Position numbers and translations under genes: made by a program. This document shows, piece after piece, positions 35,851 to 44,478 of a stretch of 64,000 nucleotides of DNA; the first letter of the stretch is position 1; every line of letters starts with the position of its first letter. Under the pieces are notes generated by a model. That model was not told where the DNA came from. It did not search any database and was given only the letters and a program-made list of their open reading frames with translations. Origin of the DNA: Carboxylicivirga fragile (GTDB lineage: Bacteria > Bacteroidota > Bacteroidia > Bacteroidales > Marinilabiliaceae); assembly GCA_025499625.1 (NCBI GenBank), contig JAFMVD010000002.1, forward strand, positions 62,001 through 126,000, in the 5' to 3' direction.

Positions 35851-37290
35851 ATGAGGATTGAACAAGATTTTATAGGAGAACTAGAATTACCTGACGATGC
35901 CTTGTATGGTATCCATTCACTGCGAGCTAAAGAAAACTTCCCTAATAGTACTGCATTTCAATTGGAATGGTACAAGGCTATGGGACAAGTTAAACTGGCT
36001 TGCTATAACACCTATGCAAAATTTAAGCTTGCTGCAGAGCAAAAATTAGAATCTGCGAAGCTTCCAATTCAATTCTTCAGTGATGAGCTTATTGAAGCAC
36101 TGAGCATTGCTGCCTCTGAAATATCAGAAGGGAAACACTTCGAACAGATGATTGTACCAGCCATACAAGGTGGTGCTGGTACTTCAATCAACATGAATGT
36201 GAACGAAATAATTAGCAACCTGGCACTACTTAAGCTTGGTGATAAACCAGGCAACTACCAATTGGTTGATCCTTTTGAGCATGCTAATATTTTTCAATCC
36301 ACTAACGATGTTGTACCGAGTGCTCTGAAAGTGGCATCAATGAATCTGCTCGATCAGCTGGAAAATGACATTAATGCCTTACGTAATGAAGTTGAACAAA
36401 TCGAAGGAAAATATAGAAATGTATTAAGGCAGGGTTACACACAAATGCAGGCTGCTGTTCCTTCAACATATGATAAACTTTTTAGCACCTACAACAATGC
36501 TTTATCGCGCGATTGGTGGCGAGTATCAAAATGCTCGGAACGAATTAAAGAAGTAAATTTGGGAGGTGGTGCCATCGGAACTGGTTTAAGTATTCCACGT
36601 TTCTTTATAATGCAAGTGGTTACTGAACTTCAACATTTAACAGGTCAGCCAATTACTCGCAGCGAAAACTTAAGTGATACAACATCTAATCTAGATAGCT
36701 ATGTTGAGGTTCATGCAACACTGAAAGCGCATGCCGTTAACCTGGAAAAAATGCTTAATGATTTGCGACTTTTAGGCGCTGATTTATTCACTAACCGTGT
36801 ACTAATTTTACCACAAAGACAAGTTGGCAGTTCAATTATGCCTGGCAAAGTTAATCCGGTTATACCTGAATTCGTAATTAGTAGCGTACATAAAGTTTAT
36901 GCTAACGATATCTTAATCTCAAATCTTTGTGGCCAAGGCTGTCTTGAATTGAATGCCTACATACCAGTTATCGGACAAGCACTGCTTGAGTCAATTCAGC
37001 TTCTAATAAATGCTAATAAAAGCATATTAAATAATGTTATGCGCGAGTTGAAAATTGTCAACAATAACACGCATACGTATTTCTCCCCATCAATTGCAAC
37101 AGCGCTCATTCCCAACCTTGGTTATCATAAATCAACTCAGATTTCAAATTACATGAAACAACATAAGACTACTATTTTTGAAGCTAATGAAGCCTTAAAA
37201 CTAATTAAGCAGGATCAACTTGTTGAGCTAATGAAACCGGAGGCACTTGTGCGACAAGGCTATAGTTTGAAGGACTTAAAAATAGATTAA
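35851..37290 (+). CDS. aspA: Aspartate ammonia-lyase
   Basis: This 479-residue enzyme splits aspartate into fumarate and ammonia. It has the superfamily signature GSSIMPGKVNPVIPE with the catalytic Ser loop, and QSTNDVVPSALKV and GGAGTSINMNVNE, which fit aspartase better than fumarase C (which has GSGTQSNMN). Its start ATG is 11 bases after the NtrC-like gene. A link between the regulator and nitrogen or C4 metabolism is possible but only inferred from position. Confidence 0.9.
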   Translation: MRIEQDFIGELELPDDALYGIHSLRAKENFPNSTAFQLEWYKAMGQVKLACYNTYAKFKLAAEQKLESAKLPIQFFSDELIEALSIAASEISEGKHFEQMIVPAIQGGAGTSINMNVNEIISNLALLKLGDKPGNYQLVDPFEHANIFQSTNDVVPSALKVASMNLLDQLENDINALRNEVEQIEGKYRNVLRQGYTQMQAAVPSTYDKLFSTYNNALSRDWWRVSKCSERIKEVNLGGGAIGTGLSIPRFFIMQVVTELQHLTGQPITRSENLSDTTSNLDSYVEVHATLKAHAVNLEKMLNDLRLLGADLFTNRVLILPQRQVGSSIMPGKVNPVIPEFVISSVHKVYANDILISNLCGQGCLELNAYIPVIGQALLESIQLLINANKSILNNVMRELKIVNNNTHTYFSPSIATALIPNLGYHKSTQISNYMKQHKTTIFEANEALKLIKQDQLVELMKPEALVRQGYSLKDLKID

Positions 37291-37384
37291 TTCACTAAAA
37301 ACTACTGCTTTCATAGTAGGATTTCAAACAACTTTCCTATATTTAACCTGAAAACATAATACACCTGACCCAAAATTATTAATA

Positions 37385-37993
37385 GTGAAATCAAATTCAA
37401 TTGATGCCCCGGATAATATTATGGCTTCCTTTAAAGAACAATCTGATATGAAAAGTTTATTCGACTTTACATATGAACTTGTTGCCGGAGGTAAGGCTAC
37501 TGGAAATATTTCTTTTGGCGAGCAAAAGGTTCCTTTCACTGTTAACAACTCGAGCAATCCCTTATTCGATTTATTAAAAGGCATGTCTTCATTAATATTT
37601 GAACCTTCGCATATATGGGGCGAAGATAATATTAGTTGGATAGACTGGTACGAAGAAGTGGGTGCTTTAAAATGGATATTATCAACAGAAGATGGTATGC
37701 ACATTCTCGTTAAAATCGTTAAGTATGACGACATATTCGATGAATCATCAGCCAATTTGATAATTGACATGAAATATGACATGCAAGATTTCTTTTACGC
37801 CATCATCAACAAACTAGATATCTTTATTAAGAAAATTGGCTTACTCAATTATGAGCAACAGTGGCAGAAAGACGAATTCCCATTAACCTATTTTTTACTA
37901 CTGAAAAAATACCTCATTGAAAAAGGAAATTGGATACCAACCAATGAAAAACTTGGTACATTAAGTGACGAAATAGATTTTCTACTTGCTTAA
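37385..37993 (+). CDS. Hypothetical protein, 202 residues
   Basis: The open frame starts at a GTG (37385); the next ATG in frame is at 37421, and the first amino acids do not decide between them. The product is acidic, with many aromatic residues in its centre (SHIWGEDNISWIDWYEEVGALKWIL) and a helical C-terminus (DFFYAIINKLDIFIKKIGLL). No signal peptide or known motif is seen. An antisense open frame at 37324-37782 overlaps it, but the plus-strand frame has the more natural composition. I do not recognise the family. Confidence 0.6.
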   Translation: MKSNSIDAPDNIMASFKEQSDMKSLFDFTYELVAGGKATGNISFGEQKVPFTVNNSSNPLFDLLKGMSSLIFEPSHIWGEDNISWIDWYEEVGALKWILSTEDGMHILVKIVKYDDIFDESSANLIIDMKYDMQDFFYAIINKLDIFIKKIGLLNYEQQWQKDEFPLTYFLLLKKYLIEKGNWIPTNEKLGTLSDEIDFLLA

Positions 37994-38084
37994 GCATACT
38001 TTTATCGCACCTTAGAACAATAAGATCAATACTTTTTTATATCTTGAAATATTCCATTTCAAACACTATTGATTATACTTCTTA

Positions 38085-39635
38085 ATGGGCCATAAACCAA
38101 CATATCAAGAATTAGCTCAACGCGTTAAACAGCTCGAGGAAGAACTGTCGCTTTCTAGAAGTGAAAAGAACAATCGAAAATTAATAGACAGTGAATCGCG
38201 CTATAAGGCATTATCAGAAGCAGCGCATGAAGGTATTTTCATTACTGAGAATGGGATCTGCATAGAAGCCAATCAGGCAGGGTGTAATCTTTTTGGTTAT
38301 AGCATTACTGAAATCATAGGCATGCACGCCTTATCCATTTTCACAGATGAAACCAAGGATATTGTACTTCATAATATAAAAAATGAAGTAACCGACAGTT
38401 ACGAAGCAGTTGGGGTACGCAAAGATGGAAGCTTATTTAATGCTGAAATAAGAGGTCAAAATTACAATTATCAAGGTCGTAATGTTAGAATAGCTGCCAT
38501 ACGTGACATTACCGAACAGAAAACAGCCGAAACAGCCCTTAAAGAAAGCGAAGCGAAATTCAGGGAAGTAGTTGAAAATGCTGGAGATGGTATTTTACTT
38601 GGAAATCTGAATGGAGAAATAATTGATGCCAATCATGGTTTTTTAAAAATGACCGGTTTTGATAGGGATGAAATAGTTGGCCAACATATTAGCAAGATCT
38701 TTGATCCTAAAGTAATCAAGGAACGACCCTTGCGCTTTGATTTATTAAACAAAGGTCAATCAATAATTATTGAACGAGATATTGTTGGTAAGAATAAAGA
38801 ACTCATTCCCATAGAAATGAATTCAAAACGTCCTCATGCCAATTATTACTTATCAATTATACGCGATTTAAGGGAAAGAAAGAAAGCCGAAAAAGATCTT
38901 AAGAAAACTAACATTGAACTTAGACAGGCCAAGGAAAAGGCTGAGGAAAGTGATCGGTTAAAATCGGCATTTTTAGCAAATATGAGCCATGAAATTAGAA
39001 CCCCAATGAATGGCATACTGGGTTTCTCAGAACTGCTTAAAGATGAGAATTGCGATGTAAAAAGCCGAAACGAATACATCAATGTTATCATTGAAAGTGG
39101 CATGCAATTACTTAACATTATCAATGATGTATTGGAAATCTCAAGAATTGAAACAGGTCAGATAAAAGTTGAACACCGTGAATTTCTCGTCAACAAAGCA
39201 ATCAACGATATTGCCTCCTTTTTCCAACAAATTGTTAAAGAAAACCACAATACCCTTGTTCTTGATATTCCTGAAAATACAGATCAATTAGTACTAAAGA
39301 GTGACGAATCAAAGCTAAAGCAGGTATTAACCAACCTCATAAATAATGCACTTAAATTTACACTCAATGGGAAAGTTACTGTTGGTTATAGCATCAAAGA
39401 TGGATTTGTTCAGTTCTACGTTAAAGATACTGGAATAGGTATTCCAGATGATTTCATGAACAAAATCTTTGATCGCTTTCGTCAAGTTGAATACAACGAT
39501 CAAATTAAACAAAGTGGAACTGGCCTTGGTCTCTCAATATGTCAGAAACTGATCGAGCTGATGAGTGGTGAAATTTGGGTCACTACGGAAAAAGATAAGG
39601 GTTCAACTTTCTACTTTACTTTACCAATACTATAA
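38085..39635 (+). CDS. PAS-domain sensor histidine kinase
   Basis: This 516-residue protein starts with a coiled-coil (YQELAQRVKQLEEELSLSRSEK), followed by two PAS domains (residues about 40-150 and 160-270; FITENGICIEANQAGCNLFGYS and GILLGNLNGEIIDANHGFLKMTGF). The HisKA region reads FLANMSHEIRTPMNG with the phospho-accepting His, and the ATPase domain has the N, G1 (DTGIGIP) and G2 (GTGLGLSI) boxes. There are no membrane spans, so it senses a cytoplasmic signal. No receiver is attached and no response regulator is adjacent. Confidence 0.92.
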   Translation: MGHKPTYQELAQRVKQLEEELSLSRSEKNNRKLIDSESRYKALSEAAHEGIFITENGICIEANQAGCNLFGYSITEIIGMHALSIFTDETKDIVLHNIKNEVTDSYEAVGVRKDGSLFNAEIRGQNYNYQGRNVRIAAIRDITEQKTAETALKESEAKFREVVENAGDGILLGNLNGEIIDANHGFLKMTGFDRDEIVGQHISKIFDPKVIKERPLRFDLLNKGQSIIIERDIVGKNKELIPIEMNSKRPHANYYLSIIRDLRERKKAEKDLKKTNIELRQAKEKAEESDRLKSAFLANMSHEIRTPMNGILGFSELLKDENCDVKSRNEYINVIIESGMQLLNIINDVLEISRIETGQIKVEHREFLVNKAINDIASFFQQIVKENHNTLVLDIPENTDQLVLKSDESKLKQVLTNLINNALKFTLNGKVTVGYSIKDGFVQFYVKDTGIGIPDDFMNKIFDRFRQVEYNDQIKQSGTGLGLSICQKLIELMSGEIWVTTEKDKGSTFYFTLPIL

Positions 39636-39637
39636 AA

Positions 39638-39668
39638 AAAGCTAGAGTAAGATACCCTAGCTTTATAT
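39638..39668. terminator. Hairpin between convergent histidine kinase and ligase fusion genes
   Basis: AAAGCTAG (39638-39645) and CTAGCTTT (39657-39664) pair perfectly. The minus-strand side is followed by a run of seven T, the plus-strand side by a weak AT tract, so it mainly ends the minus-strand gene. Confidence 0.75.
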
Positions 39669-39675
39669 TATTAGT

Positions 39676-42141
39676 TTATACGACTTCTTGATTTGTCGCG
39701 ATTTGTGCATGCACAACATTGCTCAGTGCATCATAGGTAATATCCTTAGGGTAAACTGGCTTTAAAAACTCAACACTTACTTTTCGCCAAGGTCTCGGAA
39801 AAATTGAACCCTTAGGTAAAGCATCTACAGCACCTTTGATAGAAACAGGAACGATAGGCACACCCAATTCTCTACTCAGGATTGCAAAAGTCTTCTTAAA
39901 TTCACCTAATTTACCATCCAAAGACCGTGTCCCCTCTGGGAAAATAATCAGGTTTTTCTTCTTCTTTAAAGCCTCTCCCATCTTCTGAATGGATTCCTTC
40001 AGATCCTTATTCAAATCCATTACAATAATATGGTGACGATTGGCAAAAAACTTCATCCAACGCGAACTTACATGTTTTTCTTTAGCATAGAAATAAGTAT
40101 TGCGAATCATCTTATTCTTAAGGAAGGAAGCAACAAACAAACCATCAAAATAACTTTGATGATTAGGCGCAATAATACACGGTTCATCTGGAATATTGGC
40201 TACTCCATTACCTCTAAAGCGGAAATAAATACTAAAAAACACCTTTGATATTTTTACAAATAAAGTACCCGTAAACCATGTTCGCGGCAAAGGCAGATTT
40301 ACTTTTTCCTTCAGAATCTTCGACCAATTAATTTTCTCAATGGATAATCGTGTGCGCTTACTGGCTATATATTCGCTCAGTTTAAGAACCGAAGGATAAG
40401 CCATAATATCATTAACCTCCATTTCAACACCAAATGTAGATTGAATAAAAACCTGTAGTCCAACCTTATCCAGCGAATCCATTCCCAGATTCATTTCCAG
40501 ATGATCATTAGGTCGAACCTGACAATTCTTTTCATTAGCTATAAAATCACTAATAACTTGAAATTCTTTTAGTTCTACCTCATTAACCTCTTCAATAGCA
40601 TCTTCTTCTTTCTTCAGCAAATCGGTCAACAAAAAGCGTTGTAGCTTACCTAAGCGTGTTCGTGGCAACTCTCCATTAAACACTGTAAACGACATTATTT
40701 TCTTGTATGGAGAAACCGACTGGTTATAGGAATCGATTACATCCCATCGTATTTTCTCTTCAATTTGTTGTTCATTTAGTCCCGCTAATTCTGCCATATT
40801 TGGTACAAGAATAGCGCGTAATTGATCGCCTTCGGCAAAAACACCAATATCCGAAATGCAGGCAGCTGTATTTTCAATTTTTGCTTCTATCTCGGCAGGG
40901 TTTATATTCTTACCTGTTGACAATACTATAATTTCTTTCTTTCGCCCTGTGATAAATAAATAACCATCATCAGAAAGCCTTCCTAAATCCCCGGTATACA
41001 ACCATCCATCCTTAATTACTTCAGCTGTTTCTTCTGGACGATTAAAGTAGCCTTGCATTATATTTGCACCACGAACCGTAATTTCATCGTTCACAATCTT
41101 AACTTCAGCACCTGGTAATATTTCACCCGGACTACCAATTCGAACTCTACCAGGTCTGGTAAATGTAATCATTGGTGCCGCTTCTGTCATTCCATAACCT
41201 TCGAGCACCTCAAAACCTAAGGTCTTATAATCACTGCCAACTTCAGGATCCAGCGCAGCTCCTCCAGCCACCATAAACTCAACTGCGCCACCAAATTTCT
41301 GATGAACAGCTTTAAATATTTTTCGTGAAAACTTAGGCGAATCAACTTTCTTAGCCAACGCAAATAAAGTTCTTGCCACAAAACTTTTCTCTATTTTGGC
41401 CATGATACCTTTTCGTATGGCAGCGTATAAACGCGGAACACCAATTATAATGCTAACCTTATTATCCTGAAGCGTTTTAAGTATATCTTCAGAAGCCATT
41501 GATGGCGACATAGCAATGGTAGCACCAACAAACAAAGGCGCCATCATTGTTCCCATTAATGGAAACATGTGATGCAAAGGAAGGAGCATCATCACCATAT
41601 CCTTTTCAGAATAAATAGGAATATAATTGGTAACGGCATTGATATTCGTAATTAAATTCTCAAAAGAAAGCATAACCCCCTTGGGACTTCCCGTAGTTCC
41701 AGAGGTATAAATAATCACAGCCGTTCTTTCATTACTTGTATCCAAATCTGGCATCTCATTAATCGGACTGTTCTCTAATTCTTCACAATCTTCAATAACG
41801 AGTACTTTTATTTCAACTCCGGCTTTTTCAATGGCCTTCTCTAAATCCTCCTTTTTATCTCTTGATACAAAAATAACTTCAGGAGTACAATCACCTAGTA
41901 TATAAGCAACTTCATCAATTGACGACATAAAATCGATTGGAACAAGGGTAGCATCCGTGTACCAACCAGCATAGAAGGCATATATCCATCCGACCTGATT
42001 TTCTGAATAAATAGCAACTCTTTTGGCGTCAATTCCTTCAAGCATCTTTTTGTATGCTACAATCTTACCATTTAAATCACTATAAGTCACACGGTGTTCT
42101 CCGCACACTATGGCTGTATTCTGTTCAGCTTTAAAAATCAT
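39676..42141 (-). CDS. AMP-ligase, acyl carrier and acyltransferase fusion
   Basis: This 821-residue protein has three domains in order: an AMP-forming acyl-CoA/acyl-ACP synthetase (residues 1-510, with TAVIIYTSGTTGSPKGVML, EGYGMTEAAP and WLYTGDLG), an acyl-carrier domain (about 535-610, with the phosphopantetheine Ser in GMDSLDKVG), and a PlsC-type acyltransferase (620-821, with NHQSYFDG and FPEGTRS). The order suggests that a fatty acid is activated, loaded on the built-in carrier and transferred to lysophospholipid or a similar acceptor, as in E. coli Aas but with an added ACP. Acceptor unknown. Confidence 0.9.
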   Translation of the reverse strand: MIFKAEQNTAIVCGEHRVTYSDLNGKIVAYKKMLEGIDAKRVAIYSENQVGWIYAFYAGWYTDATLVPIDFMSSIDEVAYILGDCTPEVIFVSRDKKEDLEKAIEKAGVEIKVLVIEDCEELENSPINEMPDLDTSNERTAVIIYTSGTTGSPKGVMLSFENLITNINAVTNYIPIYSEKDMVMMLLPLHHMFPLMGTMMAPLFVGATIAMSPSMASEDILKTLQDNKVSIIIGVPRLYAAIRKGIMAKIEKSFVARTLFALAKKVDSPKFSRKIFKAVHQKFGGAVEFMVAGGAALDPEVGSDYKTLGFEVLEGYGMTEAAPMITFTRPGRVRIGSPGEILPGAEVKIVNDEITVRGANIMQGYFNRPEETAEVIKDGWLYTGDLGRLSDDGYLFITGRKKEIIVLSTGKNINPAEIEAKIENTAACISDIGVFAEGDQLRAILVPNMAELAGLNEQQIEEKIRWDVIDSYNQSVSPYKKIMSFTVFNGELPRTRLGKLQRFLLTDLLKKEEDAIEEVNEVELKEFQVISDFIANEKNCQVRPNDHLEMNLGMDSLDKVGLQVFIQSTFGVEMEVNDIMAYPSVLKLSEYIASKRTRLSIEKINWSKILKEKVNLPLPRTWFTGTLFVKISKVFFSIYFRFRGNGVANIPDEPCIIAPNHQSYFDGLFVASFLKNKMIRNTYFYAKEKHVSSRWMKFFANRHHIIVMDLNKDLKESIQKMGEALKKKKNLIIFPEGTRSLDGKLGEFKKTFAILSRELGVPIVPVSIKGAVDALPKGSIFPRPWRKVSVEFLKPVYPKDITYDALSNVVHAQIATNQEVV

Positions 42142-42239
42142 ATCCCCACTTTTGATTACGACACAAATATATTAATAAACAAGTTAATGTGTCAGATGTT
42201 ATAAATTGCAAGCTATTTTATAATTATGTACCTATTTCT

Positions 42240-43463
42240 TTATAGGTAATCAGTACCTATCTCTTTTTGATTTTGCACAAAAGGAGCGACTGCCCGTTGA
42301 TATATTCCTTGCACATAAGCAATTGTCATACCATAATTAGTAATTGGCACATTTGAATCTTTTGCTTCGCCCAATCTGTTATGTAATTGCTTACGCGTAA
42401 TCATACATGCACCACACTGAATGATTAATGAATAATCACCAATAGGACGCTCTACCTTATCCAGTCCGGCAACAACATCATATTGCAGGTTTTTTCCAGT
42501 ATAGGTCGAAATCCACCTCGGAATTTTTACTCTTCCAATATCGTCGCAAGCCACATGATGAGAACATGATTCTAACAATAATACCCTATCACCGTTATCT
42601 AAATCATCAATTTTGGGCGTTCCTTTTAGGTAATTGTCAAAGTCACCTTTAAAATGAGCCAATAGAATACTAAAACTTGTTAGGGGAATGTCCTTGGGAA
42701 TAGATGCATCAGCTTTGAGGAAAATTTGACTATCGGTAATGGCTAATGCAGGCTTAATGGCTGATTTCTTCAAAAATGCATCCACTTCACGTTCCTTAAG
42801 CACAATGCATATTGCATCGTTATCAAGTGCATCACGAATAGCCTGTACCTGAGGCAGAATCAATCGACCTTCAGGTGCCTCAATATCAATTGGTGTGATT
42901 AATAAAACGATATCGCCATATCGAACCAAATCTCCCAGTAAAGATGGAGTAGAGTAGGCAGATTCAGGAATCGATTTCTTGATCAAAGTAATTAATTCAT
43001 CAGGTTTATTATCTATAGTATTAAAAACTATGGTGCCACTACATCCTTTAATATTAACACGTTCAATCCATGTATCCGTCGGTTTATTTAAATCCGATTT
43101 ATTATGCACAATTATGTACGGCGTATCCTGTTTCTGAAATGCTTCAACAAGCTGCTTTTCTTCATTGGCCCACTCATTGTTTACAACAACTAAAATGGCC
43201 AAATCAACCAACTTAATTGCTTGCATCGTTTTTACCACACGCTTTTTACCTAATTCTCCTTCATCATCAACGCCTGCGGTATCAATAAGTACAACTGGCC
43301 CAAAGCCAGATATTTCAAAGGACTTTTTAACAGGATCTGTTGTGGTACCCGCATAATCAGACACAATGGCTACTTCTTGATTAGCCAATCTGTTTACTAT
43401 AGAACTTTTACCATTATTACGCCGGCCAAATAAGCCAACGTGTGGTTTCCGATCCTTGCTCAT
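42240..43463 (-). CDS. hydF: [FeFe]-hydrogenase maturation GTPase HydF
   Basis: This 407-residue protein has a G domain (Walker A GRRNNGKSS, Walker B LIDTAG, NKSD) followed by dimerisation and cluster-binding domains. The C-terminal cysteines in CSHH (near residue 300) and CGAC (near residue 348) match the CxHx(46-53)CxxC cluster motif of HydF, the scaffold that delivers the 2Fe subcluster to HydA. HydE, HydG and the hydrogenase are not within this window, so they must be elsewhere if HydF is active. The presence of HydF argues for an anaerobic, fermentative side of metabolism. Confidence 0.92.
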   Translation of the reverse strand: MSKDRKPHVGLFGRRNNGKSSIVNRLANQEVAIVSDYAGTTTDPVKKSFEISGFGPVVLIDTAGVDDEGELGKKRVVKTMQAIKLVDLAILVVVNNEWANEEKQLVEAFQKQDTPYIIVHNKSDLNKPTDTWIERVNIKGCSGTIVFNTIDNKPDELITLIKKSIPESAYSTPSLLGDLVRYGDIVLLITPIDIEAPEGRLILPQVQAIRDALDNDAICIVLKEREVDAFLKKSAIKPALAITDSQIFLKADASIPKDIPLTSFSILLAHFKGDFDNYLKGTPKIDDLDNGDRVLLLESCSHHVACDDIGRVKIPRWISTYTGKNLQYDVVAGLDKVERPIGDYSLIIQCGACMITRKQLHNRLGEAKDSNVPITNYGMTIAYVQGIYQRAVAPFVQNQKEIGTDYL

Positions 43464-43604
43464 TAGTCATTATTTTTTAGCAAAGTTAAATAAAAAGAAA
43501 TCATATCATAACACGCTGACTTCGCATCAATTAAGTATTAAATAGTAGAAAAAGCAAAATTAACACGAATCCTTATCACCCTTTTTACAGATTTAAGTGT
43601 CTAT

Positions 43605-43612
43605 ATATTTGA
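43605..43612 (+). promoter_or_regulatory. Possible promoter -7 box for an intergenic RNA
   Basis: TATATTTG matches the Bacteroidota -7 box TAnnTTTG exactly and is identical to the box of the porin/PII/amt operon. No TTG lies at the expected -33 place, only a T-rich run, so the promoter is uncertain. Confidence 0.3.
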
Positions 43613-43669
43613 ATGCGAAAGCGTATTTAACTATTGGCGAAAGTGAATAGTTTCTCATGGGTTTAGAAA

Positions 43670-43743
43670 AGGGCTGTGGTTATTTTAAAGACATTTTATT
43701 CAACGACTAAAGGTTTAAATTGCAGGACATTAACCACAGCCCT
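43670..43743 (+). ncRNA. Candidate small RNA stem-loop
   Basis: AGGGCTGTGGTTA (43670-43682) pairs perfectly over 13 bases with TAACCACAGCCCT (43731-43743) around a 48-base loop. The 414-base gap between hydF and the next gene has no ORF I believe in, has a possible -7 box at 43605 and a strong terminator at 43818. A plus-strand RNA of about 230 bases is therefore possible. No known RNA family is recognised. Confidence 0.35.
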
Positions 43744-43817
43744 ATTTGAGTATTTTATTGAACTTAACGATGAAAGAGGAATCTCCTCTTAATCCTTAAA
43801 TAACTATCCTAAAAAGA

Positions 43818-43851
43818 AAAAGAGAGAAATCACGTTTGATTTCTCTCTTTT
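43818..43851. terminator. Strong bidirectional terminator
   Basis: AAAAGAGAGAAATCA (43818-43832) and TGATTTCTCTCTTTT (43837-43851) form a perfect 15-bp stem with a 4-base loop and A/T runs on both sides. It ends the minus-strand gene at 43878 and could end the candidate RNA on the plus strand. Confidence 0.85.
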
Positions 43852-43877
43852 ACAAGCAATATTAACAGAATATTTTC

Positions 43878-44231
43878 TTATCCAGTAAAAGCATATAAGT
43901 TTTGCTTTAAAAAAATTCGATACGTTAACGCATCTAGTTGTTTGAAAGGCAAAACAGCCATATTATCAAACTTCAGGTTATGCTCAAATCGATTGATTAT
44001 TACATCCACATCCTTTGAGTAGTTAGGATATTTCGATTTAATTGAACGACAGCTTTCTCTAATAATTTTAATCTTCACATCATTCTCCTCATGAGGTGTA
44101 GCGAAATTTGAAAGTCGTTGATTTATATGGTGTAGCACTTTGGTTTTATTAGATATATTTAGTTGAATATCAGTCCATGCTGATGTTCCCTTTTCAACCA
44201 ACTTTCTCAAGATTTCATCGTGTAATTTCAT
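43878..44231 (-). CDS. Hypothetical protein, 117 residues
   Basis: This small basic, helical protein (MKLHDEILRKLVEKGTSAW at the start, KQLDALTYRIFLKQNLYAF near the end) has no signal peptide, membrane span or recognised motif. It is an isolated unit with its own terminator. Natural composition and a helical pattern make it more likely a gene than chance. I do not recognise the family. Confidence 0.55.
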   Translation of the reverse strand: MKLHDEILRKLVEKGTSAWTDIQLNISNKTKVLHHINQRLSNFATPHEENDVKIKIIRESCRSIKSKYPNYSKDVDVIINRFEHNLKFDNMAVLPFKQLDALTYRIFLKQNLYAFTG

Positions 44232-44423
44232 CTGTTTATAATTTTAATTTTACCAGATGGAACTCTCATAAAAATTTAATCGCTAGATAAACGCCTCTAC
44301 TTTGACAATATCTCCAAGATTAAAATTTATATGCTCGTTTCATTTTGTGTTAGGATTAATAGCAACTTTATCTATTAATACCCAAAAGTCGAAATCGTAA
44401 CACATTTTTTGGAACTTTTTTTA

Positions 44424-44456
44424 CAAAAAAAAAGAGCCGCAATAAATGCGGCTCTT
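44424..44456 (-). terminator. Terminator of the T9SS-linked operon
   Basis: AAGAGCCGCA (44432-44441) and TGCGGCTCTT (44447-44456) form a perfect 10-bp GC-rich stem; on the minus strand it is followed by a run of T. It ends the five-gene operon that finishes at 44479. Confidence 0.9.
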
Positions 44457-44478
44457 AATCAGTATCATATTATGGTAT

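Noticed and set aside
37324-37782. 152-codon minus-strand open frame overlapping the hypothetical gene at 37385
   Set aside because: The plus-strand frame has more natural composition and continues the direction of its neighbours; the minus-strand product is rich in Ser and Ile in a way typical of shadows.
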